Source of the DNA: Mucilaginibacter tundrae
GTDB taxonomy: Bacteria; Bacteroidota; Bacteroidia; Sphingobacteriales; Sphingobacteriaceae
Direction of reading: 5' to 3'
Assembly: GCF_013408825.1 (NCBI RefSeq)
Contig: NZ_JACCBZ010000006.1
Span: 62,001-126,000 of the forward strand
DNA: 64,000 bases
The translations under genes and the position numbers were made by a program. Under the pieces are notes generated by a model. That model did not search any database. It was not told where the DNA came from and saw only the letters and a list, made by a program, of their open reading frames with translations. Below, in pieces: positions 26,912 through 36,084 of this stretch. Every line of letters starts with the position of its first letter. Positions within the stretch are counted from its first letter, which is position 1.

Positions 26912-27583
26912 ATGCTCGAAATTGTGAAAACCTCCGATGGTTCAAATACCATATTCAATAGCGAAGTTGGTGAGAATTACCACTCCCGCCACGGTGCTTT
27001 ACAGGAGAGTAAGCATGTATTTGTTAAATCAGGTTTGCAGTATTTTCTGGATAAGAGCGAGACTAAACAAATTTCTATTTTAGAGGTCGGATTTGGCACC
27101 GGATTAAACTTTTTACTAAGTGCTGATTACTGCTTCGCTGAAAACATACAGCTTAATTATACTGGTATCGAAGCTTATCCTTTAACCATTGAGATGATTA
27201 GCCAAACAGGCTATGATGAGTACGTTTCACCCGGTATATGGCAACAATTTATTAAAGATTATCCCTCCGCACTTCAAAATGCTATCGAGCTTAATAAAAA
27301 TTGCCATCTACAAATTGCAAAAGTCAAACTGATGGAATTTCAATCAAATCAAAAGTTTGATGTAATTTATTTTGATGCCTTCGCTGCCATTCACCAACCC
27401 GAAATGTGGAATGAAGCCGCTATTACCCATACGCTTCAATTTTTAAATCCGGGCGGCGTATTTGTTACCTACGCCATTACCGGAAACCTAAAACGCATAG
27501 TTAAAGGCTTAGGCTTAAAAGTTGAAAAAGCACCCGGCGCGCCTGGAAAAAGAGAAATGTTAAGAGCGGTGAACCAGGATTAA
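26912..27583 (+). CDS. mnmD: tRNA 5-methylaminomethyl-2-thiouridine methyltransferase MnmD
   Basis: A 223-residue SAM-dependent methyltransferase, the stand-alone MnmD half of bifunctional MnmC. It completes mnm5s2U at the wobble position of certain tRNAs. Family motifs are NYHSRHGALQESKHVFV, the SAM loop LEVGFGTGLNFLL, YTGIEAYPL, VIYFDAFAAIHQPEMW and the C-terminal GAPGKREMLRA. It lies 1 base behind the MBL-rhodanese gene; both touch sulfur chemistry, which may be why they are linked. Its last residues and stop codon lie inside the left arm of an inverted repeat. Confidence 0.92.
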   Translation: MLEIVKTSDGSNTIFNSEVGENYHSRHGALQESKHVFVKSGLQYFLDKSETKQISILEVGFGTGLNFLLSADYCFAENIQLNYTGIEAYPLTIEMISQTGYDEYVSPGIWQQFIKDYPSALQNAIELNKNCHLQIAKVKLMEFQSNQKFDVIYFDAFAAIHQPEMWNEAAITHTLQFLNPGGVFVTYAITGNLKRIVKGLGLKVEKAPGAPGKREMLRAVNQD

Positions 27584-27691
27584 ACGGATTTATTTGATTT
27601 TCAGGATTTATTTAATTGATGGAATGTATAGTGTATTTTTGTTATGCAGGTAACATCCTGTTAATTCTATAAATCCGTTAAATCCTGGTTC
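27571..27691. repeat. Inverted repeat overlapping the mnmD stop codon
   Basis: The outer 22-bp arms (27571-27592, starting GAACCAGGATTAAACGG, and 27670-27691, ending AATCCTGGTTC) match with one change. Inward, AACGGATTTA and CAGGAT blocks recur in inverted order. No gene lies between the arms. Sequences with AATCCTGGTTCAGAC ends are common intergenic repeats in this phylum (from memory). Confidence 0.7.
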
Positions 27692-27701
27692 AGACAACAC
27701 T

Positions 27702-28505
27702 ATGCCACTAACTCCTCCCATTGCATCCACTACCCCCGCAGGCGCTTTTGAAAGATTACTTACCATTATGGATGATCTGCGCCTGAATTGCCCATGGGAT
27801 AAGAAGCAGACACTGGAAAGCCTTCGCCACTTAACCATTGAGGAAGTTTATGAGCTATCGGATGCGATACTAAGCGGTGATATGCCCGAGATCAAAAAAG
27901 AATTGGGCGATGTTATGCTTCACCTCGTATTCTATGCGAGAATCGGTTCAGAAACTAACGATTTTAACATAACAGATGTACTAAACGGAATATGCGATAA
28001 ACTGGTAAACCGCCATCCGCATATCTATGCTGATGTAGATGTTCAAAACGAGGATGATGTAAAACGCAATTGGGAGCAGATCAAATTAAAAGAAGGCAAT
28101 AAATCTGTATTGGGCGGTGTTCCTGCGTCCTTACCTGCACTGATAAAAGCCTCTCGCATACAAGAAAAAGCCCGCGGCATCGGTTTCGATTGGGAAGAGA
28201 AAAGTAAGGTTTGGGCAAAAGTTGAAGAAGAACTGCAAGAATTTAAAGATGAATTTAATGTAGAGGATGAAACAACTATCGACCATGAACGCGCCGAAAG
28301 TGAATTTGGTGATCTGCTATTCTCATTAATTAACTACGCCCGCTTTATCAACATTAATCCTGAGGATGCCCTCGAAAAAACTAATCGCAAATTCATCAAA
28401 CGTTTTCAATACTTAGAAACTAAAGCAAATGAAAATGGCCAGCAACTCCAAAACATGAGCCTTGCCGAGATGGATGTATATTGGAACGAAGCGAAAAAAC
28501 TTTAA
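27702..28505 (+). CDS. mazG: Nucleoside triphosphate pyrophosphohydrolase MazG
   Basis: A 267-residue house-cleaning enzyme that hydrolyses (d)NTPs to NMP and pyrophosphate. Two MazG helical domains are visible. The N-terminal one has LRLNCPWDKKQTLESLRHL, EEVYEL and KKELGDVMLHLVF, the E-x-x-E and E-x-x-D metal ligands. The C-terminal one has WAKVEEELQEFKDE and ESEFGDLLFSLINYAR. The length and two-domain form match the E. coli-type protein rather than the short phage-type ones. It ends base-to-base with the convergent permease gene. Confidence 0.95.
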   Translation: MPLTPPIASTTPAGAFERLLTIMDDLRLNCPWDKKQTLESLRHLTIEEVYELSDAILSGDMPEIKKELGDVMLHLVFYARIGSETNDFNITDVLNGICDKLVNRHPHIYADVDVQNEDDVKRNWEQIKLKEGNKSVLGGVPASLPALIKASRIQEKARGIGFDWEEKSKVWAKVEEELQEFKDEFNVEDETTIDHERAESEFGDLLFSLINYARFININPEDALEKTNRKFIKRFQYLETKANENGQQLQNMSLAEMDVYWNEAKKL

Positions 28506-29726
28506 CTATTTAAATCGGATAGCTTTCACTGGTGATATTTTACTCACCAACATTGATGGTATTACCAATACTACCAGGCAAACTATCAAAATGCCCAAAT
28601 TAAGCTCAACAGCGTCCAGCCAATTAAACTGGATAGGTACAAACGGCATGTAATATGATGCCGGATCAAGCTTAAAAGTATGTGTCAGGTTTTGAAATAT
28701 CCCGAGCCCAAAACCAAATAGATTCCCCAATACCATCCCTACTCCCACCAGATAGGAGGCATTTATCAAAAATATTTGCTGAATACTCCAATTGGTTGCA
28801 CCCATCGCTTTCAACATACCTATCATTGAGGTACGCTCCAATATCATAATTAATAAAGCCGATATCATATTAATTACAGCAACAATAAGCATAAGAGCCA
28901 GCATTACTACCGTATTGGTATCCAATAAGCTAAGCCACTCAAATATGGTTGGATAAGTTTGTTCAACAGTGTAAGCCTTAAGCTTGGTTGGCAAAACATC
29001 GTTTATATTATTTTCAGCATAATTAAGCAAATCAAAATCCTTTACCCTTATTTCATACCCACCGATTTGGGTTGGCAGCCAATCATTAAGACGCTGGATT
29101 AAAGATAATGAACCAACTACATAAGTTTTATCTACCTCATCAACCCCTGAACTGAATATACCCACAATTTTAAACGATCGCTCGCGTAACGGTTGTTGTA
29201 TAAAATACATCAGCAGTTTATCGCCAACCTTTAATTTAAGCCTGTCGGCGGTTTGTTGGGATATCATAATCTCTTTTTGCGCAGCGATGGAATCAGAAAA
29301 GTCTATTACCCTACCAGCAACGATTATTTTCTTAAAAAAACTCCAATCATAAGTTTTATCAACTCCTTTTAAAACAACACCCTCAATTTCGTTATTGGCT
29401 TTTATAATACCCGGCTTGGTAGCAAAGGGCATTACTTTGGTAATCGTTGTTTTATGGAGTGCTTCTTTTACAAATTTTGGGTCTGTTAAAAAAGGTGAAT
29501 TTTCGTAGGAGTTATTAAGATCGTATTTCACTACCTGCATGTCACCCGCAAAACCCCGCATCTTTTCACGGATCTCCTGTTTAAATCCACGCACAACAGC
29601 TAAGGACAATATCATAATACCCAAACCGAGCATAATGCCCACAATAGCTATCCGCACGATGAGTTTTGAAAACGTACGTGTAGACTTAAATGTTATTCGG
29701 CCGGCTATGAAAGATGCGAAACTCAA
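28506..29726 (-). CDS. LolC/LolE-like ABC transporter permease
   Basis: A 406-residue inner-membrane protein with the FtsX/MacB layout: one helix near the N-terminus (IAIVGIMLGLGIMILSLAVV), a ~230-residue periplasmic MacB-like domain (about 50-270) and three C-terminal helices (VVMLALMLIVAVINMISALL, ASYLVGVGMVLGNLFGF, LGILIVCLVVLVIPSML). The motif LGLGIMILSLAVVRGFKQ and the cytoplasmic SMIGMLKAMGATNWSIQQIF are typical of LolC/E. It probably extracts lipoproteins from the inner membrane. The ATPase partner LolD is not adjacent. Confidence 0.88.
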   Translation of the reverse strand: MSFASFIAGRITFKSTRTFSKLIVRIAIVGIMLGLGIMILSLAVVRGFKQEIREKMRGFAGDMQVVKYDLNNSYENSPFLTDPKFVKEALHKTTITKVMPFATKPGIIKANNEIEGVVLKGVDKTYDWSFFKKIIVAGRVIDFSDSIAAQKEIMISQQTADRLKLKVGDKLLMYFIQQPLRERSFKIVGIFSSGVDEVDKTYVVGSLSLIQRLNDWLPTQIGGYEIRVKDFDLLNYAENNINDVLPTKLKAYTVEQTYPTIFEWLSLLDTNTVVMLALMLIVAVINMISALLIMILERTSMIGMLKAMGATNWSIQQIFLINASYLVGVGMVLGNLFGFGLGIFQNLTHTFKLDPASYYMPFVPIQFNWLDAVELNLGILIVCLVVLVIPSMLVSKISPVKAIRFK

Positions 29727-29783
29727 TGCAGGGATGTTTTTTGTACCTTCGCAAATATGCGCTTTTGCAGTTAAAAATGCAGT

Positions 29784-30998
29784 ATGACTATGATAAGGAT
29801 AAACACTTTTAGATTAATTGCCCTTATTGCCTGCTTTTGCAGTGCTGTTACTTTTGGACGAGGCAGTTTGCACCATCAATATGCAAAAAAAATCATCCCC
29901 GGTGCGGACCAAACAAGCTTATACCTCAATTACCTTAAAGGTAAAAACATTGGGATGGTGGTTAACCAAACATCTGTAATAGGCGACAAACTTACTCCAA
30001 GTGTTGACAGCTTATTGAAACTTGGTATTAGTATAAAAAAAATATTCGGGCCAGAGCATGGTTTCAGGGGTAATGCCAGCAATGGCGCAACGGTTAATGA
30101 CAGCATCGATCCGAAAACAGGCTTACCTGTCATCTCACTATACGGCAAACACTATAAACCTACACCTTTCGATCTAAATGGTATTAACCTGATAATATTT
30201 GACATACAGGATGTAGGCGCCCGGTTTTATACCTATTTATCTACATTGCAATATGTAATGGAAGCTTGCGCCGAAAACAATGTCGAGTTGATGATATTAG
30301 ATAGGCCCAACCCCAATGGGTTTTATGTAGATGGACCGATATTAGACACAACTTACAAATCATTTGTAGGCATGGATTCTGTACCCATAGTTTACGGAAT
30401 GACAATAGCCGAATATGCCCAAATGATCAATGGCGAAGGTTGGCTTAAAAACCACATACAGTGTAAATTAAAAATCATTAAAGTTGCCAATTACAACCAT
30501 AATTCAACTTATACATTACCGGTTAACTCATCCCCAAATTTAAATACAGCACAATCGGTTTTATTATACCCAAGTTTGTGTTTGTTTGAGGGTACTACCT
30601 TGAGTTTAGGCCGAGGCACTTATACACCGTTTGAAGAAGTGGGACATCCTCTATTGAAAGGAAAGTATGCTTACAATTTCACCCCAATAAGCATTCCCGG
30701 AATGAGCGAAGACCCGCCGCAAAAGAACAACGTTTGCTATGGCATCGACCTAAAAAATTATGATACCGGAATTATACGAAGCAGCGGCAAACTTAATTTA
30801 ACATGGCTGCTGGAATTATATAATGCCTTCCCTGATAAAACTCATTTTTTTAACGCTTACTTTGTAAAACTTGCCGGCACAGATCAGTTAAGAAAGCAGA
30901 TTGAAGCCGGAAAAACTGAACGTGAAATTCGCGAAAGCTGGGAACCGGCGTTAAGCAGATTTAAAGTTATGCGCCGAAAATATTTGTTATACAACTAA
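29784..30998 (+). CDS. NamZ-like exo-beta-N-acetylmuramidase (DUF1343)
   Basis: A 404-residue protein with an N-terminal hydrophobic signal (LIALIACFCSAVTFG). DUF1343 signatures are present: GMVVNQTS, IFGPEHGFRGN, LYGKHYKPT, FDIQDVGARFYTYLSTL and ILDRPNPNGFYVDGP. The characterised family member NamZ removes terminal N-acetylmuramic acid from peptidoglycan fragments, so this protein likely helps recycle cell wall in the periplasm. Two in-frame ATGs two codons apart are possible starts. Divergent from the permease gene, upstream of fmt. Confidence 0.87.
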   Translation: MTMIRINTFRLIALIACFCSAVTFGRGSLHHQYAKKIIPGADQTSLYLNYLKGKNIGMVVNQTSVIGDKLTPSVDSLLKLGISIKKIFGPEHGFRGNASNGATVNDSIDPKTGLPVISLYGKHYKPTPFDLNGINLIIFDIQDVGARFYTYLSTLQYVMEACAENNVELMILDRPNPNGFYVDGPILDTTYKSFVGMDSVPIVYGMTIAEYAQMINGEGWLKNHIQCKLKIIKVANYNHNSTYTLPVNSSPNLNTAQSVLLYPSLCLFEGTTLSLGRGTYTPFEEVGHPLLKGKYAYNFTPISIPGMSEDPPQKNNVCYGIDLKNYDTGIIRSSGKLNLTWLLELYNAFPDKTHFFNAYFVKLAGTDQLRKQIEAGKTEREIRESWEPALSRFKVMRRKYLLYN

Positions 30999-31093
30999 GC
31001 ATTTTTTTTGCTAAATTGTTGCCTATAACTGAACCTGTACTTTAATCGACTAAAAACACAATATTACACCACTAAAAAAGAAAGATATATAGC

Positions 31094-32011
31094 ATGAGAA
31101 TTGTATTTATGGGCACGCCCCAGTTTGCTGTAACATCGCTTGATGAACTATTAATGGCAGGTTGTGATATTGTTGGCGTTGTTACCGCGCCTGATAAACC
31201 GGCAGGCCGCGGACAGAAATTGAGCCAGTCTGCCGTTAAGGAATACGCCATTGCTAAAGGGATAAAAGTCCTTCAACCAGAAAAGTTAAGAGATCAATCA
31301 TTTTTAGATGAATTAAAGGCGCTTCAGGCCGATTTATTTGTAGTGGTAGCTTTTCGTATGTTACCTGGTATTGTTTGGACGATGCCTATCCGCGGCACTA
31401 TAAATTTACATGCTTCCCTTTTACCACAGTACCGTGGCGCTGCTCCTATTAACTGGGTTTTGATCAATGGTGAAAAGGAAACCGGCGTAACTACCTTTTT
31501 CTTGAAACAGGATATTGATACTGGCAACTTATTATTTACCGAAAAAATAACTTTGACCGGCACAGAAACTGCGGGTGAACTGCATGACCGCTTAATGAAT
31601 AAAGGCGCTGGTCTTTTAGTTAAAACTGTAAAAGCCGTTGAAAGCGGGCGTTACAGCGAATTGCCTCAACATGAACTTGTTGATGGCACGGAACTAAAAC
31701 ATGCTCCAAAGATCTTTAAAGAAGATTGCCAGATCGACTGGGATAATACTACTGAAACAGTGTTTAACCTAATACGTGGTTTAAGCCCTATTCCTACTGC
31801 CTTTACCAAACTGAATGATAAAACGTTCAAAATATATTATGGGCAGCAAGAGGTTTCTGAAACTACCGACCTGCCGGGCACTTATCTAACTGATAACAAA
31901 ACATACCTGAAATTTGCTTGTACAGATGGTTATATCAGCGTAAAGGATGTACAACTAGAAGGCAAAAAGCGAATGAGTATCGAAGAGTTTTTACGGGGAG
32001 TGAAATTATAA
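31094..32011 (+). CDS. fmt: Methionyl-tRNA formyltransferase
   Basis: A 305-residue enzyme that formylates initiator Met-tRNA. The N-terminal formyltransferase domain begins MRIVFMGTPQFAVTSLDELL. The active site shows Asn104, His106 and the conserved loop SLLPQYRGAAPINW (108-121), and an aspartate follows in KQDIDTGNLL. The C-terminal tRNA-binding barrel (about 205-305) contains IRGLSPIPTAF. Normal length. A def gene is not adjacent. Confidence 0.96.
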   Translation: MRIVFMGTPQFAVTSLDELLMAGCDIVGVVTAPDKPAGRGQKLSQSAVKEYAIAKGIKVLQPEKLRDQSFLDELKALQADLFVVVAFRMLPGIVWTMPIRGTINLHASLLPQYRGAAPINWVLINGEKETGVTTFFLKQDIDTGNLLFTEKITLTGTETAGELHDRLMNKGAGLLVKTVKAVESGRYSELPQHELVDGTELKHAPKIFKEDCQIDWDNTTETVFNLIRGLSPIPTAFTKLNDKTFKIYYGQQEVSETTDLPGTYLTDNKTYLKFACTDGYISVKDVQLEGKKRMSIEEFLRGVKL

Positions 32012-32024
32012 TCTCCTCTTCTAC

Positions 32025-32113
32025 TGTCATTTCGAACGTAGAGAGAAATCTTCTAAATCTTGCCAGCGAACTTTGCATATCGAAGAAGATTTCTCTCTAC
32101 GTTCGAAACGACA
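32025..32113. repeat. 30-bp inverted repeat hairpin behind fmt
   Basis: The arms 32025-32054 (TGTCATTTCGAACGTAGAGA then GAAATCTTCT) and 32084-32113 are inverted copies with one mismatch, separated by 29 bases. This matches the widespread GTCATTTCGA...AGAAATCTTCT palindrome type (from memory). It begins 14 bases after the fmt stop and could also act in termination. It has no cargo gene. Confidence 0.75.
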
Positions 32114-32211
32114 ACACGTTAAAAACTCCATCAACCCAAAGTCAAAAAATTATCTCGCATAACATTTTCTGTTTTATGTCGTTATTTTTACGCACTAATT
32201 AATTTACAGGC

Positions 32212-33012
32212 ATGGTATTTTACACCGACAGGATAGAGCGCTTAAAAGCAGGGATAGAACCACTTCGCAAGCAACTTATAGAGCACCCGTTATATAAGCA
32301 TATTAATTCCTTGCATGATCTAAGTGTTTTTATGGAGTATCATGTTTTCGCGGTATGGGATTTTATGTCTTTGTTAAAATCGTTGCAACAAAAGCTTACC
32401 TGCACTACCCTACCATGGATGCCTGTTGGTAATGCCAATACCCGCTACCTGATAAATGAAATTGTAACCGGCGAAGAAAGTGATATTGATGAGCATGGTA
32501 ACCGCACCAGTCACTTCGAGCTTTATTTAAAGGCAATGGAACAAGCAGGCAGCCCGGCTAATGCTATTAATGATCTCTTCGACGAATTAAATTACGGCAA
32601 ACTTATAGATGAGGCATTGATCATTGCCAATATTCCCAAACCTGCACGTAATTTTGTACAACATACTTTTGATGTAATAGATGCTGGTAAAGATCATGTA
32701 ACCGCTGCCGTATTTACTTTTGGCCGTGAGGATCTGATCCCTGACATGTTCATTAGTATAGTAAAGGAACTCAGCCAGCAATTACCCGGTAAAGTTGATA
32801 CGCTGCTATATTATTTAGAAAGGCATATTGAAGTCGATGGTGACCACCACTCCCATCTGGCCTATCAAATGACTGCCGAACTTTGCGGTGATGAGGACGA
32901 AAAATGGCAGGAAGCATTTATTGCTGTTGTTGAGGCTCTTACCTCGCGTATTGCGCTTTGGGATGGTATTTTGGCTGCTATAAAATCAACGGTAGCTATG
33001 GAAGTAAATTAA
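32212..33012 (+). CDS. DUF3050 protein (heme-oxygenase-like fold)
   Basis: A 266-residue helical protein of the DUF3050 family. It begins [20 protein letters not shown]. Conserved blocks are [20 protein letters not shown] (Glu42, His44, Asp50), [19 protein letters not shown] and [18 protein letters not shown] (His205 to His213). The Glu/His/Asp placement resembles that of heme-oxygenase-like diiron proteins, so metal-dependent oxidation is possible. No substrate is known and no neighbour suggests one. Convergent with the aminotransferase gene. Confidence 0.85.
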   Translation: MVFYTDRIERLKAGIEPLRKQLIEHPLYKHINSLHDLSVFMEYHVFAVWDFMSLLKSLQQKLTCTTLPWMPVGNANTRYLINEIVTGEESDIDEHGNRTSHFELYLKAMEQAGSPANAINDLFDELNYGKLIDEALIIANIPKPARNFVQHTFDVIDAGKDHVTAAVFTFGREDLIPDMFISIVKELSQQLPGKVDTLLYYLERHIEVDGDHHSHLAYQMTAELCGDEDEKWQEAFIAVVEALTSRIALWDGILAAIKSTVAMEVN

Positions 33013-33025
33013 TATTTGACATTAA

Positions 33026-33862
33026 CTACAACTTATTTAATTCGTCCATCAACATTTTGCTGAGCTTGTTAAAATAGCGTTTTACGCCATAGCCCATGAC
33101 ACACTGAATACCACGGCTTGCATTAGTCAGGAAAACCTCATCAGCTTCATATAAAATATCAGGATTGATTTGCGCTTCGGTTACACCGATATTATTTTCT
33201 TTGGCAATATTGATGATCACCTGGCGCATGATACCCTCTACACAGCCTTCACTAAGTGCAGGAGTATATAAGTGATTATCGTAATAAACAAAAACGTTCG
33301 AGCTGCCGGCTTCACACAAAAATCCATTCTGGTTCAACAGGAAAACTTCATCAAGCTTATTTTGCTCCTTGAAAATCCCTGCCATTACATAAATAAGCGA
33401 ATTACAGGTTTTTATATTGGATAAATAGTTAGTAGCCTTCGGCAGATCGGTAAAAATATCCATGATCAAACCCTTGTTATTCAAAAAGTATCGCGGCTCA
33501 TCTACTGGTTGCATCTCCATGCAATAGCCCATCTTATTTAACGATGGTGTATATAAACCCTCAGCATCACGATAAACAGTTAAGCGTATACGGCCATGCT
33601 TTATTTTATTGCGGATGGCAAGCTCTTCAACTTTCTCCTTTAAAAACCAGGTGTCCATTTGCGAGTAGCCGTCAATTTTAAGTGCTTTCATGCCACGCTG
33701 TAAACGATCGGCATGCAAGTCGGCAAATTTAAGCTGACCTTTCATCAGGCGAATGCTTTCAAATAGCCCATCACCATACCTAAAGGATCTGTTAGCTGTA
33801 GTTAGTAGTTGCGTACTTGCAGGTACTATTTCGCCATTAAAGTTTATGAAAGCCGATGTCAT
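33026..33862 (-). CDS. Class IV aminotransferase (aminodeoxychorismate lyase or branched-chain type)
   Basis: A 278-residue PLP-dependent fold-type IV enzyme. Visible residues are the arginine-tyrosine block NRSFRYGDGLFESIRL, the PLP lysine Lys151 in SNIKTCNSLIY, and the phosphate-binding region CEAGSSNVFV followed by GCVEGIMRQVI. The size fits 4-amino-4-deoxychorismate lyase (PabC) as well as small D-amino acid or branched-chain aminotransferases. A pabB gene lies 11 kb away, which slightly favours PabC. The symbol is left blank because the motifs do not decide. Confidence 0.85.
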   Translation of the reverse strand: MTSAFINFNGEIVPASTQLLTTANRSFRYGDGLFESIRLMKGQLKFADLHADRLQRGMKALKIDGYSQMDTWFLKEKVEELAIRNKIKHGRIRLTVYRDAEGLYTPSLNKMGYCMEMQPVDEPRYFLNNKGLIMDIFTDLPKATNYLSNIKTCNSLIYVMAGIFKEQNKLDEVFLLNQNGFLCEAGSSNVFVYYDNHLYTPALSEGCVEGIMRQVIINIAKENNIGVTEAQINPDILYEADEVFLTNASRGIQCVMGYGVKRYFNKLSKMLMDELNKL

Positions 33863-33880
33863 GGTGGTGTAAACACAAAA

Positions 33881-34924
33881 TTACCCTTTTTGATCTACGG
33901 TTGCAGCAATATATTTTCGCCATTTTTCTAAAACGGTTTCAAAATCCTGCGGCAGAGCGGATTCGAAATAAATATATTTTTTTTGCGTGGGATGTATAAA
34001 GCCCAGTGTTTGCGCATGCAAAGCCTGGCGAGGCATTATTTCGAAGCAATTATCGACAAATTGCTTGTATTTGCTGAATACCGTACCTTTTAAAATTTTA
34101 TCGCCACCATAGGTAGCATCGCTAAACAAAGGGTGGCCAATATGTTTCATATGGGCCCTTATCTGGTGCGTACGGCCGGTTTCCAGTTGGCATTCAATCA
34201 GTGTAACATAATTCATGCGCTCTAAAACTTTGTAATGAGTTACGCTCCATTTCCCCTTTTCGGGGTCATCATAAATAGCCATTACACGCCTGTCGTTAAT
34301 ACTGCGTCCAATATAACCGGTAACCGTACCATCCTGCTCCAAATCGCCCCAAACCAAGGCTAAATATTTACGTGTAATAGTATGTTCAAAAAACTGGCGT
34401 GCCAGCCAGGTCATAGCTCGCTCATTTTTACTGATTAGTAATAATCCCGATGTATCCTTATCAATGCGGTGGACTAATCCCGGCCTGCCATCGTTACCCG
34501 GCAAGGTTGGCAATTGCTGAAAATGGTAAACTAAGCCGTTAACCAACGTACCTGTATAATTATTATAACCAGGGTGTACAACCATGCCGGCTGGTTTATT
34601 CACAATAAGCACATCATCGTCCTCATAAACGATATCCAAAGTGATGTTTTCAGGGTAAACTTCCGTATCACGTGGTGGATGTGGCAGAACAACCGATATC
34701 ACATCAAGTGGCTTAACTTTATAACTTGGTTTTATTGGTTTATCATTTACCAGCACATTACCCAAATCAATAGCATTTTGTATGCGGTTACGGGATGCAT
34801 TCTCAACTCGGTGCATCAAAAATTTATCAATACGTAAAAGCGACTGGCCCTTATCAACAACTACACGTAAATGCTCATAAAGATCCTGTTCGTCCTGTTC
34901 GTTTATTTCAACATCATCTGTCAT
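33881..34924 (-). CDS. rluD: RluD-family 23S rRNA pseudouridine synthase
   Basis: A 347-residue RluA/RluD family enzyme. The N-terminal S4 RNA-binding domain (about 28-90) contains LLRIDKFLMHRVENASRNRI. The catalytic domain carries Asp155 in VHRIDKDTSGLLL, preceded by VNKPAGMVVHPG and followed by LETGRTHQIRAHMKHIGHPL. It should isomerise uridines in helix 69 of 23S rRNA if truly RluD; the C-terminal extension fits that. It lies 18 bases upstream of the aminotransferase gene and probably shares a transcript. Confidence 0.9.
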   Translation of the reverse strand: MTDDVEINEQDEQDLYEHLRVVVDKGQSLLRIDKFLMHRVENASRNRIQNAIDLGNVLVNDKPIKPSYKVKPLDVISVVLPHPPRDTEVYPENITLDIVYEDDDVLIVNKPAGMVVHPGYNNYTGTLVNGLVYHFQQLPTLPGNDGRPGLVHRIDKDTSGLLLISKNERAMTWLARQFFEHTITRKYLALVWGDLEQDGTVTGYIGRSINDRRVMAIYDDPEKGKWSVTHYKVLERMNYVTLIECQLETGRTHQIRAHMKHIGHPLFSDATYGGDKILKGTVFSKYKQFVDNCFEIMPRQALHAQTLGFIHPTQKKYIYFESALPQDFETVLEKWRKYIAATVDQKG

Positions 34925-34998
34925 TGCCGCAAAAGTACTCGTTTTAGGGTTTATTAATAAATGCTATTTTTACGTCATCAAAATACCCCCAACTACAC

Positions 34999-36075
34999 AT
35001 GAGAAAAATTTGCTTAGCCCTTTTTGCCTTTTTGTTAGCTGTAAGTAGTACAAAGGCACAGGATTCATTTTCAGGATTGATAAAATCAAGTCCCGGCGAT
35101 GCGACCAAATTATTCAACGCTTTCGCAATGCCGCTGTTTAAAGGACTTGGCGTTGATCAAAACAGTGGTTGGACTAATACCGCAAAAACCAAAAAACTAC
35201 TCCGCTTTGATATACGCATAACCGCATCTGGGTCAATGGTATCAACATCCGACAAAACTTTTAATGTAACCCAAATTGGCTTATCCGACCACGTAAAACC
35301 TGCCGATCCAAGCCAAACCATTGCCCCTACTTTTGGTGGCGCTAAAACTACAGGCCCATTATTGAATATATATGATGACAATGGTAACAAAGTATCCAGT
35401 TTTAACACCCCTAAAGGTATAATATCATTTATCCCTGCGCCGCAAGTGCAAGCAACCGTAGGTGTTTTTGACAATACAGATTTTACTTTACGTGGCATTC
35501 CCTACATTAATGTTGGTAATAATGTTGGCAGTATATCAATGATAGGCTTTGGTTTGAAGCATGATATTATGCAGGATATTATAGGCAAAACTGCCGATAA
35601 ATTAGTTCCTTTTGATCTAGCCCTAGCAGTTGGCTATAGTCATTTAAACTTGAGCAGACCATTGAATGTAAGTCCAGATCCGGGTTCTACCCCTGAAAAT
35701 AATCAACAAAGCACTGATTTTAGTAACCAGCATTTTGAAGGTCATTTCAACAGTTTTATAGGGCAACTGATTATATCAAAACAAATACTATTCTTTACTC
35801 CATTTTTAGCGGTTGGTTACAATACTACCCATGCCAATATTACCTCCGTTGGTAACTACCCGGTAACAACCGGTACTACTTTAACACCCGGTCCAAATTT
35901 TGGTAATGAAACTTATACCACCTTTACTAATCCGGTAACAATAAGCGAAAATGTTTTAAATGGTGCACGCGCTGATATTGGCTTCCAGCTAAACCTTGGT
36001 TTCTTCCGTTTTTATGCTTCTTATAGCCAAGCACAATACAAATCCGTTAATGGCGGTATTGGATTCGGAATTTAA
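34999..36075 (+). CDS. DUF6588-like outer-membrane beta-barrel protein
   Basis: A 358-residue protein with a signal peptide (MRKICLALFAFLLAVSSTKA). The body shows amphipathic strands typical of outer-membrane barrels and ends in strands with aromatic residues (FFRFYASYSQAQYK). Blocks such as FAMPLFKGLGVDQNSGWTNT and ASGSMVSTSDKTFNV are characteristic of the family named DUF6588. The function is unknown. It is 9 bases ahead of the ACC deaminase-like gene but unrelated in role. Confidence 0.7.
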   Translation: MRKICLALFAFLLAVSSTKAQDSFSGLIKSSPGDATKLFNAFAMPLFKGLGVDQNSGWTNTAKTKKLLRFDIRITASGSMVSTSDKTFNVTQIGLSDHVKPADPSQTIAPTFGGAKTTGPLLNIYDDNGNKVSSFNTPKGIISFIPAPQVQATVGVFDNTDFTLRGIPYINVGNNVGSISMIGFGLKHDIMQDIIGKTADKLVPFDLALAVGYSHLNLSRPLNVSPDPGSTPENNQQSTDFSNQHFEGHFNSFIGQLIISKQILFFTPFLAVGYNTTHANITSVGNYPVTTGTTLTPGPNFGNETYTTFTNPVTISENVLNGARADIGFQLNLGFFRFYASYSQAQYKSVNGGIGFGI

Positions 36076-36084
36076 TTATATCGA

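Noticed and set aside
27702..28505. MazG as part of a toxin-antitoxin module
   Set aside because: It is the full-length two-domain house-cleaning type with no toxin gene adjacent.
31918..32202. Open frame of 94 codons overlapping the fmt end
   Set aside because: It reads through fmt in another frame and then through the 30-bp inverted repeat; it is not a gene.
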